Assembly: GCF_001421245.1 (NCBI RefSeq)
Contig: NZ_LMKE01000033.1
Coordinates: forward strand, 110,244-156,967
Source of the DNA: Sphingomonas sp. Leaf10
Lineage (GTDB): Bacteria; Pseudomonadota; Alphaproteobacteria; Sphingomonadales; Sphingomonadaceae
Direction: 5' to 3'
Length of the DNA stretch: 46,724 nucleotides
Shown: one piece after another, positions 24,419 to 33,025 of the stretch
Position numbering within the stretch: the stretch's first letter is position 1
How the letters are laid out: every line of letters starts with the position of its first letter
Program-made: the position numbers and the translations under genes
Notes under the pieces: model-generated
The model's input: the letters and a program-made list of their open reading frames with translations, nothing else
What the model was told of the DNA's origin: nothing
Database searches by the model: none

Positions 24419-26392
24419 TTATACGTCGACGCTGCCCATGCCGACGCTCGATCCGACCGCGCTGTAGATGTAGAAGCGCAGGCCGTTCTGTTCGATCATC
24501 CCGTCGAACTCCAGCGCCCGCGTGCCGGTGATGGCGACGGTGCCGCCCGCGCCCGACAGGTCGAGGATGCCGTCGTCGAAGCGGATGATGCCGTCATTGT
24601 TGCCGTCGAACAGCGCCGTCGTGGTGACGATCAGGTCGCGTGCGGTGAAGGTCAGCGAATCATTGCCGAGGCCCGCGACCGGATTGGCGGTGTCGAAGAA
24701 GAAGATGTCGCTGATCTTCTTGTTGCTCGACGATTTCAGGACGTCGTCGCCGAAACCGCTTTCGGCGACCTGCTGGTTGCGTCCGGCGACCGGGCGGACG
24801 CGGGCGTCGCCATAATAAAAGACGCCGTCGACGCTGCCCATCAGCCGCAGCCCGGCGGCGCTGTTCGCACCGGTCAGCACGACCGCATCGCCATCGCCGG
24901 TGTCGAGCGCCAGCGCGCCGGCCCGCCACGTGATGATGCCGTCATTATTGTTGTCGCGGATCGCCCGGTCGACCGCCAGCACGTCGCCGCGCTGCCAATC
25001 GGTGACGGCATCGACGCCCGATACGCCGGCAGTGCGCAGTTCGAAGATATCGCGCCCCGCGCCGCCGGTCAGCTTGTTGGCGACCTGGTTCCCGACCAGC
25101 CGGTCGTTGCCGCCGCCGCCGATCGCATTCTCGATCGTGACGCCGTACGCGATCGAGATATTGTCCTTGTACAACCCGTTGGTCAGGCCCAGTTCGTCGC
25201 GCAGCGCGGTATAGGCATCGAACGTCGCCTGGCTGCGTGCGGCAAGGCCCTGTGCCGCACGATTGGCGTTGACCTGGTCAAGCGTCAGGAACGCCTCGAT
25301 CCCGCCACCCGACGAGAAGGCGCCGGCATTCAGGTCGATGACCGACGGCGTGTTCCACCCCGAGAAGTCGAGCGTGTCGTTGCCGCCCGCATCATAGATG
25401 GCGACGATCGGCGCGGCGTTCTTGCCGAAATCATATTCGGCGCGGTTGGCGGTCGAATTGAAGCCATAGACGGTGTCGCCGGTCCGGGTCGTCTTGTCGG
25501 CGCCGTACAGCTTCTGGATCGCAACGATATCGTGGACCATCGGCGTCGATGCATAGCCGAACCGCAGATTGGCCCAATCGATATGCTGCGCGCCGGTTTC
25601 GTACGCGTCGAAATAGCTCATGATCGAATATTGCGCCGAATCCTGCGCATAGGCGGCGTCGTTAGCATAGGTGATCGGATCGGGCTGACCATCGCCGTCA
25701 TCGTCGTCGAGCGCATTGTAATCGCCCGGATGGCTCAGGCCCAACGAGTGGCCGAGTTCGTGGATGATCGTGGTCTTGGCATAGAAGCTGTCGCGAACCG
25801 GGAAGAAGTTCGAGCTGACGAACCCGTCGATCCACACGTCGCCGCTCAGCCGGCCATAATCCTCGAGATCGTAGAATTTGGCGAAATCCGAATCGTCGAA
25901 GATGTTGCCGAACGGCAGATAGGCATAGGCCTGCGCACCGCCGGTGTCGGTGTTGCCGAAGGTGATGTCGGCATTATACGACTTGGTTTCCTTGAAGGTG
26001 ATCGCGATCAGGTCGTCCCATAATGCGATCCCGGCGCGGGCCATCATCCGCTGGTCGGCGTTGAACGCCGAAAAGGCGTCTGCATAAAAGGCTTCGTCAA
26101 GCGCGATCGTGCCGGTCGCGTTGACGTAATAGCTGTTGGCCAGCTCGGCATAGCTGTTCCAGAAGCCGAAATTCAGGACGCCGTCGTTCAGCTCGCCATA
26201 GTTGTTGATATTCCAGTTCCAGCCGGAGCGGGTCAGGATGTTGCCCGCCTGGGTCGGCGTGGCGATCGGCTTGTTCGCATAGGTCTGTCCCGCGAACGGA
26301 TCGAGCGACAGCGACTCGGCGATATCGTCGGCACCGCCCAGCGGCCAGTCACGTTCCACCGGCGTGCCGGGTACCAGAGCACCATTTTCCAT
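24419..26392 (-). CDS. Serralysin-type metalloprotease with two EF-loop modules
   Basis: A 657-residue cysteine-free extracellular protease. Around residue 211 it has the metzincin zinc site HELGHSLGLSH (H211, E212, H215, H221) and later the Met-turn SIMSYFD, so it should be an active M10B peptidase. A beta-roll segment with DAGGNDTLDFSG and GGGGNDRLVGNQVANKLTGG follows. The last 210 residues are two copies of the novel module (about 448-540 and 562-657), with loops DNNNDGIITW and DGNNDGIIRF. It ends NGLRFYIYSAVGS plus a few residues, not the usual serralysin tail. No Sec signal, hence T1SS export, probably by the transporter at 37675-42771. Its ATG shares one base with the stop of the upstream gene (TGATG). 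Confidence 0.93.
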   Translation of the reverse strand: MENGALVPGTPVERDWPLGGADDIAESLSLDPFAGQTYANKPIATPTQAGNILTRSGWNWNINNYGELNDGVLNFGFWNSYAELANSYYVNATGTIALDEAFYADAFSAFNADQRMMARAGIALWDDLIAITFKETKSYNADITFGNTDTGGAQAYAYLPFGNIFDDSDFAKFYDLEDYGRLSGDVWIDGFVSSNFFPVRDSFYAKTTIIHELGHSLGLSHPGDYNALDDDDGDGQPDPITYANDAAYAQDSAQYSIMSYFDAYETGAQHIDWANLRFGYASTPMVHDIVAIQKLYGADKTTRTGDTVYGFNSTANRAEYDFGKNAAPIVAIYDAGGNDTLDFSGWNTPSVIDLNAGAFSSGGGIEAFLTLDQVNANRAAQGLAARSQATFDAYTALRDELGLTNGLYKDNISIAYGVTIENAIGGGGNDRLVGNQVANKLTGGAGRDIFELRTAGVSGVDAVTDWQRGDVLAVDRAIRDNNNDGIITWRAGALALDTGDGDAVVLTGANSAAGLRLMGSVDGVFYYGDARVRPVAGRNQQVAESGFGDDVLKSSSNKKISDIFFFDTANPVAGLGNDSLTFTARDLIVTTTALFDGNNDGIIRFDDGILDLSGAGGTVAITGTRALEFDGMIEQNGLRFYIYSAVGSSVGMGSVDV

Positions 26393-26832
26393 CAGTTCGT
26401 CTCCCCTGTAAGTCGGTTATCCGGTCGTGCGCCGCGCCATGGCAGCGCCCGGTCCAGCGCGCGTTCGGCGAGGGTCGCGAAATCCTCACCCCCGCCGGCG
26501 ATGACCGCCGGACCGTTCCATTCCCCCTGTGCATCGTCCATCACGATCGATGGCCGTGCGGACAGCCTGATCGCCGGTCGGCCATCGATCGGCGTCAGAT
26601 CGGCGGTGATCTGTACGCGGGCCCGGTCGGCGGCGTCGGAGCCGTCGACCGGCACCGGCGCGCCCTTTTGCGCAGTTGCGAGAAGGATCGCGCATTGATC
26701 GGGCGTGGCGGCGATGCAGGTCAGTCCGGCCGATCGGACCCCACGCCAAAGCGGCGCGGCGATCGGGCGTTGCGACATGACGGCGGCAATGCTGGCCAGG
26801 GCAGGTGGCGGGGCACTCGGCAAATCGGGCAA
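26392..26832 (-). CDS. Unknown protein coupled to the protease gene
   Basis: A 146-residue protein that I do not recognise. It starts at TTG 26832, supported by AGGGAG eight bases upstream, and its TGA shares one base with the protease ATG, so the two are translationally coupled. There is no signal peptide or membrane helix. The sequence is Ala/Pro rich at the start, contains two cysteines (LTCIAATPDQCAIL), a likely antiparallel strand pair (RVQITADLTPIDGRPAIRLSA) and a C-terminal helix (FATLAERALDRALPW). Small genes beside serralysins are often periplasmic inhibitors, but those have signal peptides, which this lacks. A cytoplasmic chaperone or a regulator acting before export is possible; no function can be assigned. 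Confidence 0.75.
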   Translation of the reverse strand: MPDLPSAPPPALASIAAVMSQRPIAAPLWRGVRSAGLTCIAATPDQCAILLATAQKGAPVPVDGSDAADRARVQITADLTPIDGRPAIRLSARPSIVMDDAQGEWNGPAVIAGGGEDFATLAERALDRALPWRGARPDNRLTGETN

Positions 26833-27546
26833 CGCTACGCTCCCTGAACAACTGCCGCGATGATGCGCACATCACAAAAAAGCGCCAGCCAATATTACCG
26901 AATTTTAACGAACGCACCCTGACCGTGACGAAAATGGCACAAGTCGTCCCGAAGCGGGATTTCTGGCACAAAAGTCATGGTGCGATGCCGCAATCCAACT
27001 TGCATCCATGTGCGTTTATCGTAATGCAGGCGACGGGGAGACGGGGGATTTATGTCCGAATGGATCAATCGGCGGTACGGCGTAGCGCGCTGCTGATGCC
27101 GTCGGTGGCGTGATGCCGCCGGATATCGACCGAAATCCGTATCGAGCGACGACAGGCTTCTGACCGGAAGTCGCGTATGGTCGTTCGTATAACCGCGTCT
27201 TCGTGTCCCGATTCTAAAGTAACGGTATAATATTCGGGCACTTCGCGGTGTGCAGTTGCCTCTGGCCGTCCGTTGTCGGAGGCGGCTCGTCGTGGCTGCT
27301 CCGCAGATACTTCATCCGCAGTAGAAAAAGCCGGCGCCCGATGATGCCCTGCTCTGTGGTCAACGGATTTTGACGGTTAACGGCTGTCCTATAGCTGGAT
27401 TTGTTGGACGCCTGTTCATGGAGAGGTGTTTAGAAATCCTTGACGGTCCAAGAAATTCTACGTAAATGCCGCTTTAAGCACAGTGCGCCTGGAACGGCGG
27501 GCGTGCTGACCGACACGTTTTTTTTAGTATTTGAGGGAGGAATACC
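26833..27546. promoter_or_regulatory. 714-bp divergent intergenic region
   Basis: No convincing gene is present; the open frames inside lack coding character. On the left, close to the protease operon, the palindrome TCCCG-AAG-CGGGA (26947-26959) is flanked by two direct copies of GGCACAA (26936-26942 and 26965-26971). This resembles the promoter spacer at 3368-3396. Further right the DNA becomes AT-rich (27200-27240, 27370-27480). GTAACGGTATAAT near 27220-27232 and TTGACG at 27370-27375 are promoter-like. A strong site GGGAGGA lies just before the ATG at 27547. A long untranslated leader for the rightward gene is likely. Confidence 0.45.
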
Positions 27547-28368
27547 ATGGTCGATACGGTTCCTAAGTTCCGCAGCAACGAAAAGCTGATCGTGAGCGCC
27601 ACCGAAGTGCAGATCACCGCAAATTCGGGTAGCGATATCTATGACGGCGCGGGTGCTTCGAAGGCGTTCGTTTTCAACAACGTCGAAGTCGGTGACGACC
27701 AGCTGCAGAATTTCGGGTATAATGACTCGATCCTGAACTATCAGAAGATCTTCGACGGTAACGACGACGGCTTCATCCAGTTCGGCAGCAACGGCGTGCT
27801 GGATATCGATCGTACCAGCAAGAAGAAGGCCGGCCAGGACCAGATCCAGGTTACCGGTGAAGGCTATCTGGTCAACGAACTCCGCTATCTCGGCACCAAG
27901 GGTGGCGAAGGCGTCGACGGTATGCATGTCTATGCCAACTCGGCGACCCTGAAGAACCTTTGGAGTGTCGAGAAGTTCGGTGGCCGCGCCAACATCATGG
28001 AAAACAAGGTCGGCAACGAGACCTATGATTTCTCGGGTGGCGACAAGACCCTGCTGGTCGACAACGCGCTCGGCCTGAACATGGGCCAGGACGTGCTGAC
28101 CGGCTTCGGCGCAGGCGACAAGCTGGTCACCACCGCCAAGCTGTTCGACAACACCACGAACAACGTCGTCGGTTTCGGCAAGAACTTCGTGCTCGACGTG
28201 TCGGGTGCAGAAGGCCCGCGTTCGGACGATCCCAGCAAGGGTCCGGGCGGTCAGCTCGACTTCTCGGCTCCGGATCTCACCCGGATCAAGTTCGTCGGTG
28301 AAGAAACGCACAACGGCGTGACCTACTACGTCTACGAAGCGCCCGACGCAGCAACCCCGGCGCTCTAA
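27547..28368 (+). CDS. Small secreted protein, two tandem EF-loop modules (paralogue)
   Basis: A 273-residue, cysteine-free, signal-less protein clearly paralogous to the one at 3593 (roughly half identical by eye, with identical stretches such as DGFIQFGSNGVLDIDRTS). Module 1 (about 40-130) has a complete loop IFDGNDDGFI (D70-I77). Module 2 (about 158-262) has a degenerate loop (FDNTTNNVVGFG). Both small proteins share GPGGQLDF near the end and the tail NGVTYYVYE followed by ten residues. Start ATG 27547 has GGGAGGA, and a textbook terminator follows, suggesting a strongly expressed single gene. Expected to leave the cell by the T1SS encoded at 37675-42771. A role in calcium-dependent cell-surface or EPS matrix assembly is inferred. 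Confidence 0.85.
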   Translation: MVDTVPKFRSNEKLIVSATEVQITANSGSDIYDGAGASKAFVFNNVEVGDDQLQNFGYNDSILNYQKIFDGNDDGFIQFGSNGVLDIDRTSKKKAGQDQIQVTGEGYLVNELRYLGTKGGEGVDGMHVYANSATLKNLWSVEKFGGRANIMENKVGNETYDFSGGDKTLLVDNALGLNMGQDVLTGFGAGDKLVTTAKLFDNTTNNVVGFGKNFVLDVSGAEGPRSDDPSKGPGGQLDFSAPDLTRIKFVGEETHNGVTYYVYEAPDAATPAL

Positions 28369-28407
28369 GCCGGCAACAAACCGTCGCTCTTGCGGCGATG
28401 GTAAAGG

Positions 28408-28439
28408 GAGGCGCTGGCGAAAGCCGGCGCCTCTTTTTT
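28408..28439 (+). terminator. Rho-independent terminator
   Basis: An 11-bp stem (28408-28418 with 28423-28433, one G-T pair), a GAAA tetraloop and six Ts follow the second small module protein. It has the same GAAA design as the terminator behind its paralogue at 4402-4430. Confidence 0.92.
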
Positions 28440-28630
28440 GTTGCGTCGCACGATCGGACATCGGGGGACAGGGGACCGGTTGGGCGTCGCGCGGGGCGGG
28501 ACGTTGCGGCCTTCGTCCGTCAAGGGGATATTCCGCTCGCAGAAGGCGGATGGCCGGAAGCGAAGACCTGCCCATGGCACAGCGCCCGCCAAGGACCGTA
28601 GCGGCGCGACGACCGATCCACGCCGGACAC
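28440..28630. other. Gene-free spacer between two terminators
   Basis: The gap of about 320 bp between 28368 and 28688 holds a terminator at each end, one for each convergent gene. Between them I see no gene, repeat or promoter that I can support; open frames here lack ribosome binding sites. Confidence 0.5.
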
Positions 28631-28668
28631 AAAAAAGGGGCGGAACCGGCAATCCGGTTCCGCCCCTT
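28631..28668 (-). terminator. Rho-independent terminator of the nuclease gene
   Basis: A 15-bp perfect stem (28635-28649 with 28654-28668) with a 4-base loop ends on the minus strand in a run of Ts (28631-28636 as As on the plus strand), 20 bp behind the nuclease stop. Confidence 0.92.
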
Positions 28669-28687
28669 GCCGGTCGGGGTAATCCGA

Positions 28688-31600
28688 TCAGAGCAGCGCG
28701 AGCGCCTCCGCCGTATCGGCCGCCGAACCGACCGCGCTGTAGACAAAGTAGGCGACGCCGTTCTTCATCAGCATGCCGTCATATTCGAGCGTGCGGACGC
28801 TCGACCCGTTGGCCGCCTCGATCGCGATCGACCCGCCGCCCGACAGGTCGAAGACCTTGTTGGAGCCGGCGCCGATCTGGCCGTTCTTGTTGCTGTCGCG
28901 CAGGCGGACGGTGGTGACGAGGAAATCCTCGGCCGAGAAGTCCTTGATCCGGTCCTTACCGCCGGCGCCGGTTGCGTCATAGAAAAACACGTCGCTGCCC
29001 GCGCCGCCCCCCAGGGTGTCGCTGCCCGCGCCGCCGAACAACAGGTCGTTGCCGTCGCCGCCGAACAGCTGGTCGTTGCCGGCCAGCCCGTCGATACGGT
29101 CGTTGCCGCCCAGCCCCTCGATCCGATCGACGGCGGCGGTGCCGCGCAGCCGTTCGCCGAAGCTGCGGAAATCGAACTGGGCGAGCGCAGGGTCATGGTC
29201 CGACAGCGCCGGATTGGTCCCGCCCTGCGTGTTGTAGCCGGTGTTGATGTGGACGACGTCATAGCTGGCGACCGTGCCCAGCTGCTGGTCGACGATGACA
29301 TGGTCGATCGCCTGCGACCGGCCGTCGAACATATAGGTATAGCGTTCGGCCTCGGTCAGCTTGGTCACCGTCAGATTGTCGAACCGTGCGCCGCCGGTGC
29401 GGGCATTGCCGTCGACATCGACATAACCGGTGGCGACTTCCATCGTCCGGTTGAAATGGAATTCGTTCCAGTCACCGGCGGCGACGATGCGGTTGCCGGT
29501 CGATGCCGACTGGATCGTGTCGAGCATGTGCCACACATCGTCGGCAATGGCATTGCGCTTGTCCCAACGGGCATTGGTCGGCTGCCCATTGTCGATATCC
29601 TGGTTGAGCTGCCAGAACTCGCCCGACTGCGACTTGGCCGGCAGGTGGTTGGCGGCGACATAGACGTCGTTGCCGGCAAAGCTGAACTGACCGAGCAGCG
29701 ACTTGCGGGTGTTGGTCCAGTCGGCGGCATTGATCTGGCCGGCGATCGCGCTGTCGTCATGGCCGATCCGGTCGCCGGCGTCGCGCACGCCGTCGCCGAT
29801 CCGGTCGGTGAAGGCGCGGCGCTGTTCGATCGTCGCATCGGCGGCGAGGTCGCCGAGCTGCACCCGGTTGGTATTGTAGAGGAAACCGACGCGGATATTG
29901 CCGCTCTGCTGACCACCCTCGGCATTATAGACCGGCAGTTCGTCGACCCATTGGTAGCGCTGCCCGGTCGCGGCATTGACTGCGTCGACCAGCTTCTGCC
30001 ACGTCAGCGACGCATCGGTACCGGTCGACGAAGCGCCGTCGCCCGCCGCCGCACCGTTATTGTCCTGAATCTCCTCGATCGTCAGGATGTCGGGGGCCTT
30101 CAAATTGGTGGCGATGGCATCGGCGATCGCGGTGAAGCGCGCCGCCGAATCGGTCGCCGCCAGATTTTCGACGTTGAACGTGCCGATGGTCAGCGCCCGC
30201 GAATCGGCGACGATGGTCGTCACCTCGCGCACCGGAGTCGTGTCTTCCCTGATCGTCACCGGATCGGTCACGAACAGCTTCAGGTCGGTGAAGTCGAATT
30301 CGACGATGCCGGTCACGTCGCCCAGCTTGTCACCCGCCGATGCGGCGGTGACGAGGTCGGACGGGGCGGCGGTCGCGAAATCGGTGAAGTCGAGCTCGAG
30401 AATGTCGGGATTGGTGTCGCCGTCATGGATATAGCGCCCGCCCGCGCGGACATCGTCGCGGGTATCGGCGGTGTCGGGCGGCGACAGCCTGGGATCGCCG
30501 CCGATCGTGTAGCCGCCGCGGCTGTTGATCTGATCGGCATCGGCATGCACCGTCGAATAGGCTTTCACGAACGGCTTGCCGCCTGCCAACCCGACGAAGC
30601 CGTCGGCGACGACCATGTCGGGGACGGTGACGCGCATCCCCTCGATCGTTTCGAAGAAGTCCAGCGCGTCATTGGCCGGATCGAAGCCCGCGCCGCCGAC
30701 CGCGTCGAAGTAATTGGGCACTTCGTCGGTCAGGATCGCGCTGGGGATGGCGCGGCCGGGCGATCCGTCGAGGATCAGCGTCGGCAGATCCTGGTTGCTG
30801 GCGTCGATGGTGATGCCGCTGACCGCGGTGAGGACGGTACGGGGCATGTTGGCGAACGCCTGATACTCCATCACATTCGCCGTGACGGTGACGAGGTCGC
30901 CAACGCGCAGGCCGGGTGCGAGTGTGGCCAGCGTCGTGCCGACGTTGCGATCGTCGCGGGTCATCACGAAAATGCCCTCGGACGTCAGCGCGCTCGAATC
31001 CCAGTCGGCGGTTTCCTCGCTCAGGTAGAAGCCCTGCCGCGGACCGGCGCCATCGAGGGCGGTCACCACCGCCTGGATGGTAACGGTGGTGGTCGAACGG
31101 ATGTTGAACCCGCTGACCCCTTCGGCCGCCAATACCGGGCTGAAGAACGCCGCGCCCTGCACGTCATGGATGCGGAAGAGGTCGTCGTTGACGATCGTCG
31201 CTTCGCCCAGCGAATCGGTCAGCGTCGCGCCATCGGTCGCGTTCGACAGCGTGACATAGAATTTCTCGTTGCCCTCGCGGACGGTATCGCCGTTCACCGC
31301 GATCGAGACGGTCGCCGTTTCCTGGCCCGCCGCGAATTCCACGCGGCCGCTGGCACCGACGAAATCGCTGCCGGCGGTCGCGGTATTGCTCACCGTTTCA
31401 TAGGCGACCGAGAAGGCACCGTCGCCGCCGGTGCGGGTGATGGTGAACGTCGCCAGCGTCTGGCCCGAATCACCCTCGACCACCGACACGTCGCCGATCG
31501 AGACCGATGGCGGGGTGCCGTCGTCGTTCAGGATCGTCGCGGTCGCTTCGCCAGCGGCGATCGTCGCGCCGCCGGTCGCGTTGGTCAGCGAGAGTTCGAT

Positions 31601-32413
31601 CGTCTCGTCCGATTCGCGCACGGTGTCGCCGATCGCGGTGATCGTTACCTTCTTTTCGGTCTCGCCCGCGGCAAAGGTCAGCGTGCCGCTTGGCAGCGTA
31701 CCGTCAATGTCGCCGGCATCGGCGGTGCCGAAGGTCGCGGCGAAATCGACGGTCACCTCGCCGGTGCTGCCGCCGTCACGGGTGATGGTGAAGGTGAGGT
31801 CAGTGGTTCCGGTATCGCCTTCTGCCACCGCCACGTCGCCAACGCCGAATGCGCCAGCGTTGCCGCCGCCATCGACGGTGAAACCTTTGGCATAGGCGAC
31901 GCCGGCGGCATCGTCGGTGGTCCAATTGACGCGATTGGCGATCGCGTCGAGGATCTCGGCACGGGTGCCGGTAGTCGGACCGGTATAGGTGGCGTTGTCC
32001 TCGGCGAAGGCCAGCGCATCCTTGCCGGCGGTCAGGCCGGTCGGCACCGCGCTGGTATTCGAATTGGTCGCGTCGCCCGCGAACGCGGTCTTGCCGTCGG
32101 CGAAGTTGAGCGCGAACAGGAAGGTCGGATTGGCGGCGGTACCGGTATAGGCGAGGATCTGGTCGCCGCTTGTCGACGGATTGAACTGCGCGGTTAGCCC
32201 GTTGACCTGGAAGACGTCCCCGATCTTCGCATCGGCGGGCAGCGCATAGGCGACGATACCCTCGTTTGGGCGGAACCCGCCCGCCGCGAGCCAGCCATTG
32301 TCGGTGAAATAGACGGTCTGCCCGGCCAGATCGGCCAGCAGCACGAACGCGAACGACTTGACTCCCGAATCGGCACCATAGCCGACCAACGCGATATCCC
32401 CAGCAACTGCCAC
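28688..32413 (-). CDS. Extracellular nuclease, ExeM/NucH-type, with Calx-beta, RTX and EF-loop module
   Basis: A 1241-residue cysteine-free protein starting at GTG 32413 behind AAGGGG. In order: an N-terminal beta-rich domain (to about 180), two Calx-beta domains (about 190-410, VAVAEGDTGTTDLTFTITRDG and VSVVEGDSGQTLATFTITRTG), an OB-fold-like region, then an endonuclease/exonuclease/phosphatase domain with FNVEN (746-750), IEEIQDN, GDWNEF (D981, N983) and SDHDP (1071-1073), all catalytic motifs intact. RTX repeats (GGDGNDLLFGGAGSDTLGG) follow, then one copy of the novel module (1141-1241) with loop DSNKNGQI and tail NGVAYFVYSAVGS. No Sec signal, so T1SS export is expected. It should degrade extracellular DNA; homologues serve in biofilm remodelling and nutrient use. 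Confidence 0.92.
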   Translation of the reverse strand: MAVAGDIALVGYGADSGVKSFAFVLLADLAGQTVYFTDNGWLAAGGFRPNEGIVAYALPADAKIGDVFQVNGLTAQFNPSTSGDQILAYTGTAANPTFLFALNFADGKTAFAGDATNSNTSAVPTGLTAGKDALAFAEDNATYTGPTTGTRAEILDAIANRVNWTTDDAAGVAYAKGFTVDGGGNAGAFGVGDVAVAEGDTGTTDLTFTITRDGGSTGEVTVDFAATFGTADAGDIDGTLPSGTLTFAAGETEKKVTITAIGDTVRESDETIELSLTNATGGATIAAGEATATILNDDGTPPSVSIGDVSVVEGDSGQTLATFTITRTGGDGAFSVAYETVSNTATAGSDFVGASGRVEFAAGQETATVSIAVNGDTVREGNEKFYVTLSNATDGATLTDSLGEATIVNDDLFRIHDVQGAAFFSPVLAAEGVSGFNIRSTTTVTIQAVVTALDGAGPRQGFYLSEETADWDSSALTSEGIFVMTRDDRNVGTTLATLAPGLRVGDLVTVTANVMEYQAFANMPRTVLTAVSGITIDASNQDLPTLILDGSPGRAIPSAILTDEVPNYFDAVGGAGFDPANDALDFFETIEGMRVTVPDMVVADGFVGLAGGKPFVKAYSTVHADADQINSRGGYTIGGDPRLSPPDTADTRDDVRAGGRYIHDGDTNPDILELDFTDFATAAPSDLVTAASAGDKLGDVTGIVEFDFTDLKLFVTDPVTIREDTTPVREVTTIVADSRALTIGTFNVENLAATDSAARFTAIADAIATNLKAPDILTIEEIQDNNGAAAGDGASSTGTDASLTWQKLVDAVNAATGQRYQWVDELPVYNAEGGQQSGNIRVGFLYNTNRVQLGDLAADATIEQRRAFTDRIGDGVRDAGDRIGHDDSAIAGQINAADWTNTRKSLLGQFSFAGNDVYVAANHLPAKSQSGEFWQLNQDIDNGQPTNARWDKRNAIADDVWHMLDTIQSASTGNRIVAAGDWNEFHFNRTMEVATGYVDVDGNARTGGARFDNLTVTKLTEAERYTYMFDGRSQAIDHVIVDQQLGTVASYDVVHINTGYNTQGGTNPALSDHDPALAQFDFRSFGERLRGTAAVDRIEGLGGNDRIDGLAGNDQLFGGDGNDLLFGGAGSDTLGGGAGSDVFFYDATGAGGKDRIKDFSAEDFLVTTVRLRDSNKNGQIGAGSNKVFDLSGGGSIAIEAANGSSVRTLEYDGMLMKNGVAYFVYSAVGSAADTAEALALL

Positions 32414-32450
32414 GCTACATCCCCTTTGCGGTTTGTCCGCCGGCTAGGGT

Positions 32451-32484
32451 GGTTACATGACAGCTATATTAATTGTTCGTAACC
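32451..32484 (-). promoter_or_regulatory. Inverted GGTTAC repeat before the nuclease gene
   Basis: GGTTAC (32451-32456) and GTAACC (32479-32484) face each other across an AT-rich 22-bp stretch, 38-71 bp upstream of the nuclease GTG. The AT-rich centre could be the -10 region, so the arms may be an operator. It resembles GTTAC elements in the EPS promoters. Confidence 0.35.
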
Positions 32485-32559
32485 AAATCGGACGATGGCC
32501 CATCGGTCGGTGCCGTACCATGTTGCGACGGGTCGCAGCACCGCACAGCGGCCAGAACG

Positions 32560-32597
32560 ACGACGACCGGGCACGCGATCACGCGCCCGGTCGTCGT
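32560..32597 (-). terminator. Hairpin behind the 72-residue gene
   Basis: A perfect 13-bp stem (32560-32572 with 32585-32597) with a 12-base loop lies 41 bp behind the small gene. There is no T run; it may end transcription in part or insulate the nuclease gene. Confidence 0.5.
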
Positions 32598-32638
32598 CGA
32601 TCCCGTGTGCAGCGCCGGGGCGATCCCGGCCGCAACGG

Positions 32639-32857
32639 TCAGGCGCTGAAACAGTCGTGCATGAAGGGCGGGATCGTCTGCATCCACAGGTTCGCCGCGG
32701 GCGTTGCCGCTTCGCCGCGTGGCGAGGCGATCGTGCCGAGGGCCAGGACCGCTTCGGCGATGGCGCGCACTTCGCTGGGCGCGAGGATTTCACTGACCGG
32801 GTCACCGCCCATCAGTTCGACCTCGGCAATGATGGCGCAAAGATTATCGAGATGCAT
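32639..32857 (-). CDS. Small hypothetical protein, 72 residues
   Basis: I do not recognise this gene, but the start is well supported: GGGAGGTAA lies just before ATG 32857, downstream of an AT-rich promoter-like stretch. The protein is mostly helical by appearance (MHLDNLCAIIAEVEL, PSEVRAIAEAVLALGTIA) with an Ala/Pro-rich segment and the end MQTIPPFMHDCFSA. It has no signal peptide or membrane segment, and two cysteines, so it is not a typical T1SS substrate. It sits between the nuclease gene and the cadherin-like gene in the same orientation, separated from each by a hairpin. A small regulator or accessory factor is possible. Confidence 0.65.
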   Translation of the reverse strand: MHLDNLCAIIAEVELMGGDPVSEILAPSEVRAIAEAVLALGTIASPRGEAATPAANLWMQTIPPFMHDCFSA

Positions 32858-32970
32858 GGCTTACCTCCCACCGATTCCCCATCGATAGCCTGTAAAGATG
32901 AAGAAAGGATGTGCCAAACGGGGGAGGGGTGTTTCCGGAAATTTTTCGCCTCCCCAGCATCGCCCTTACG

Positions 32971-33000
32971 AAGAAACGCCGGCCCCGATGGGACCGGCGT
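32971..33000 (-). terminator. Rho-independent terminator of the cadherin-like gene
   Basis: A stem of 11 bp (32976-32986 with 32990-33000, one G-T pair) followed on the minus strand by TTTCTT lies 25 bp behind the stop codon at 33026. Confidence 0.75.
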
Positions 33001-33025
33001 TCCTCCATGACCTTGGGTCGATCGA

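Noticed and set aside
24419..26392. Protease and nuclease as parts of a phage or defence island
   Set aside because: No integrase, capsid, toxin-antitoxin or restriction genes accompany them; the T1SS features explain their presence better.
26961..26985. Sigma-54 promoter starting at TGGCAC
   Set aside because: TGGCAC is present but the required GC of the -12 element (TTGC) is not at the right distance.
26805..27113. 102-codon open frame in the large intergenic region
   Set aside because: It begins antisense inside the 146-residue gene, has no ribosome site, no coding-like composition and no recognisable domain.
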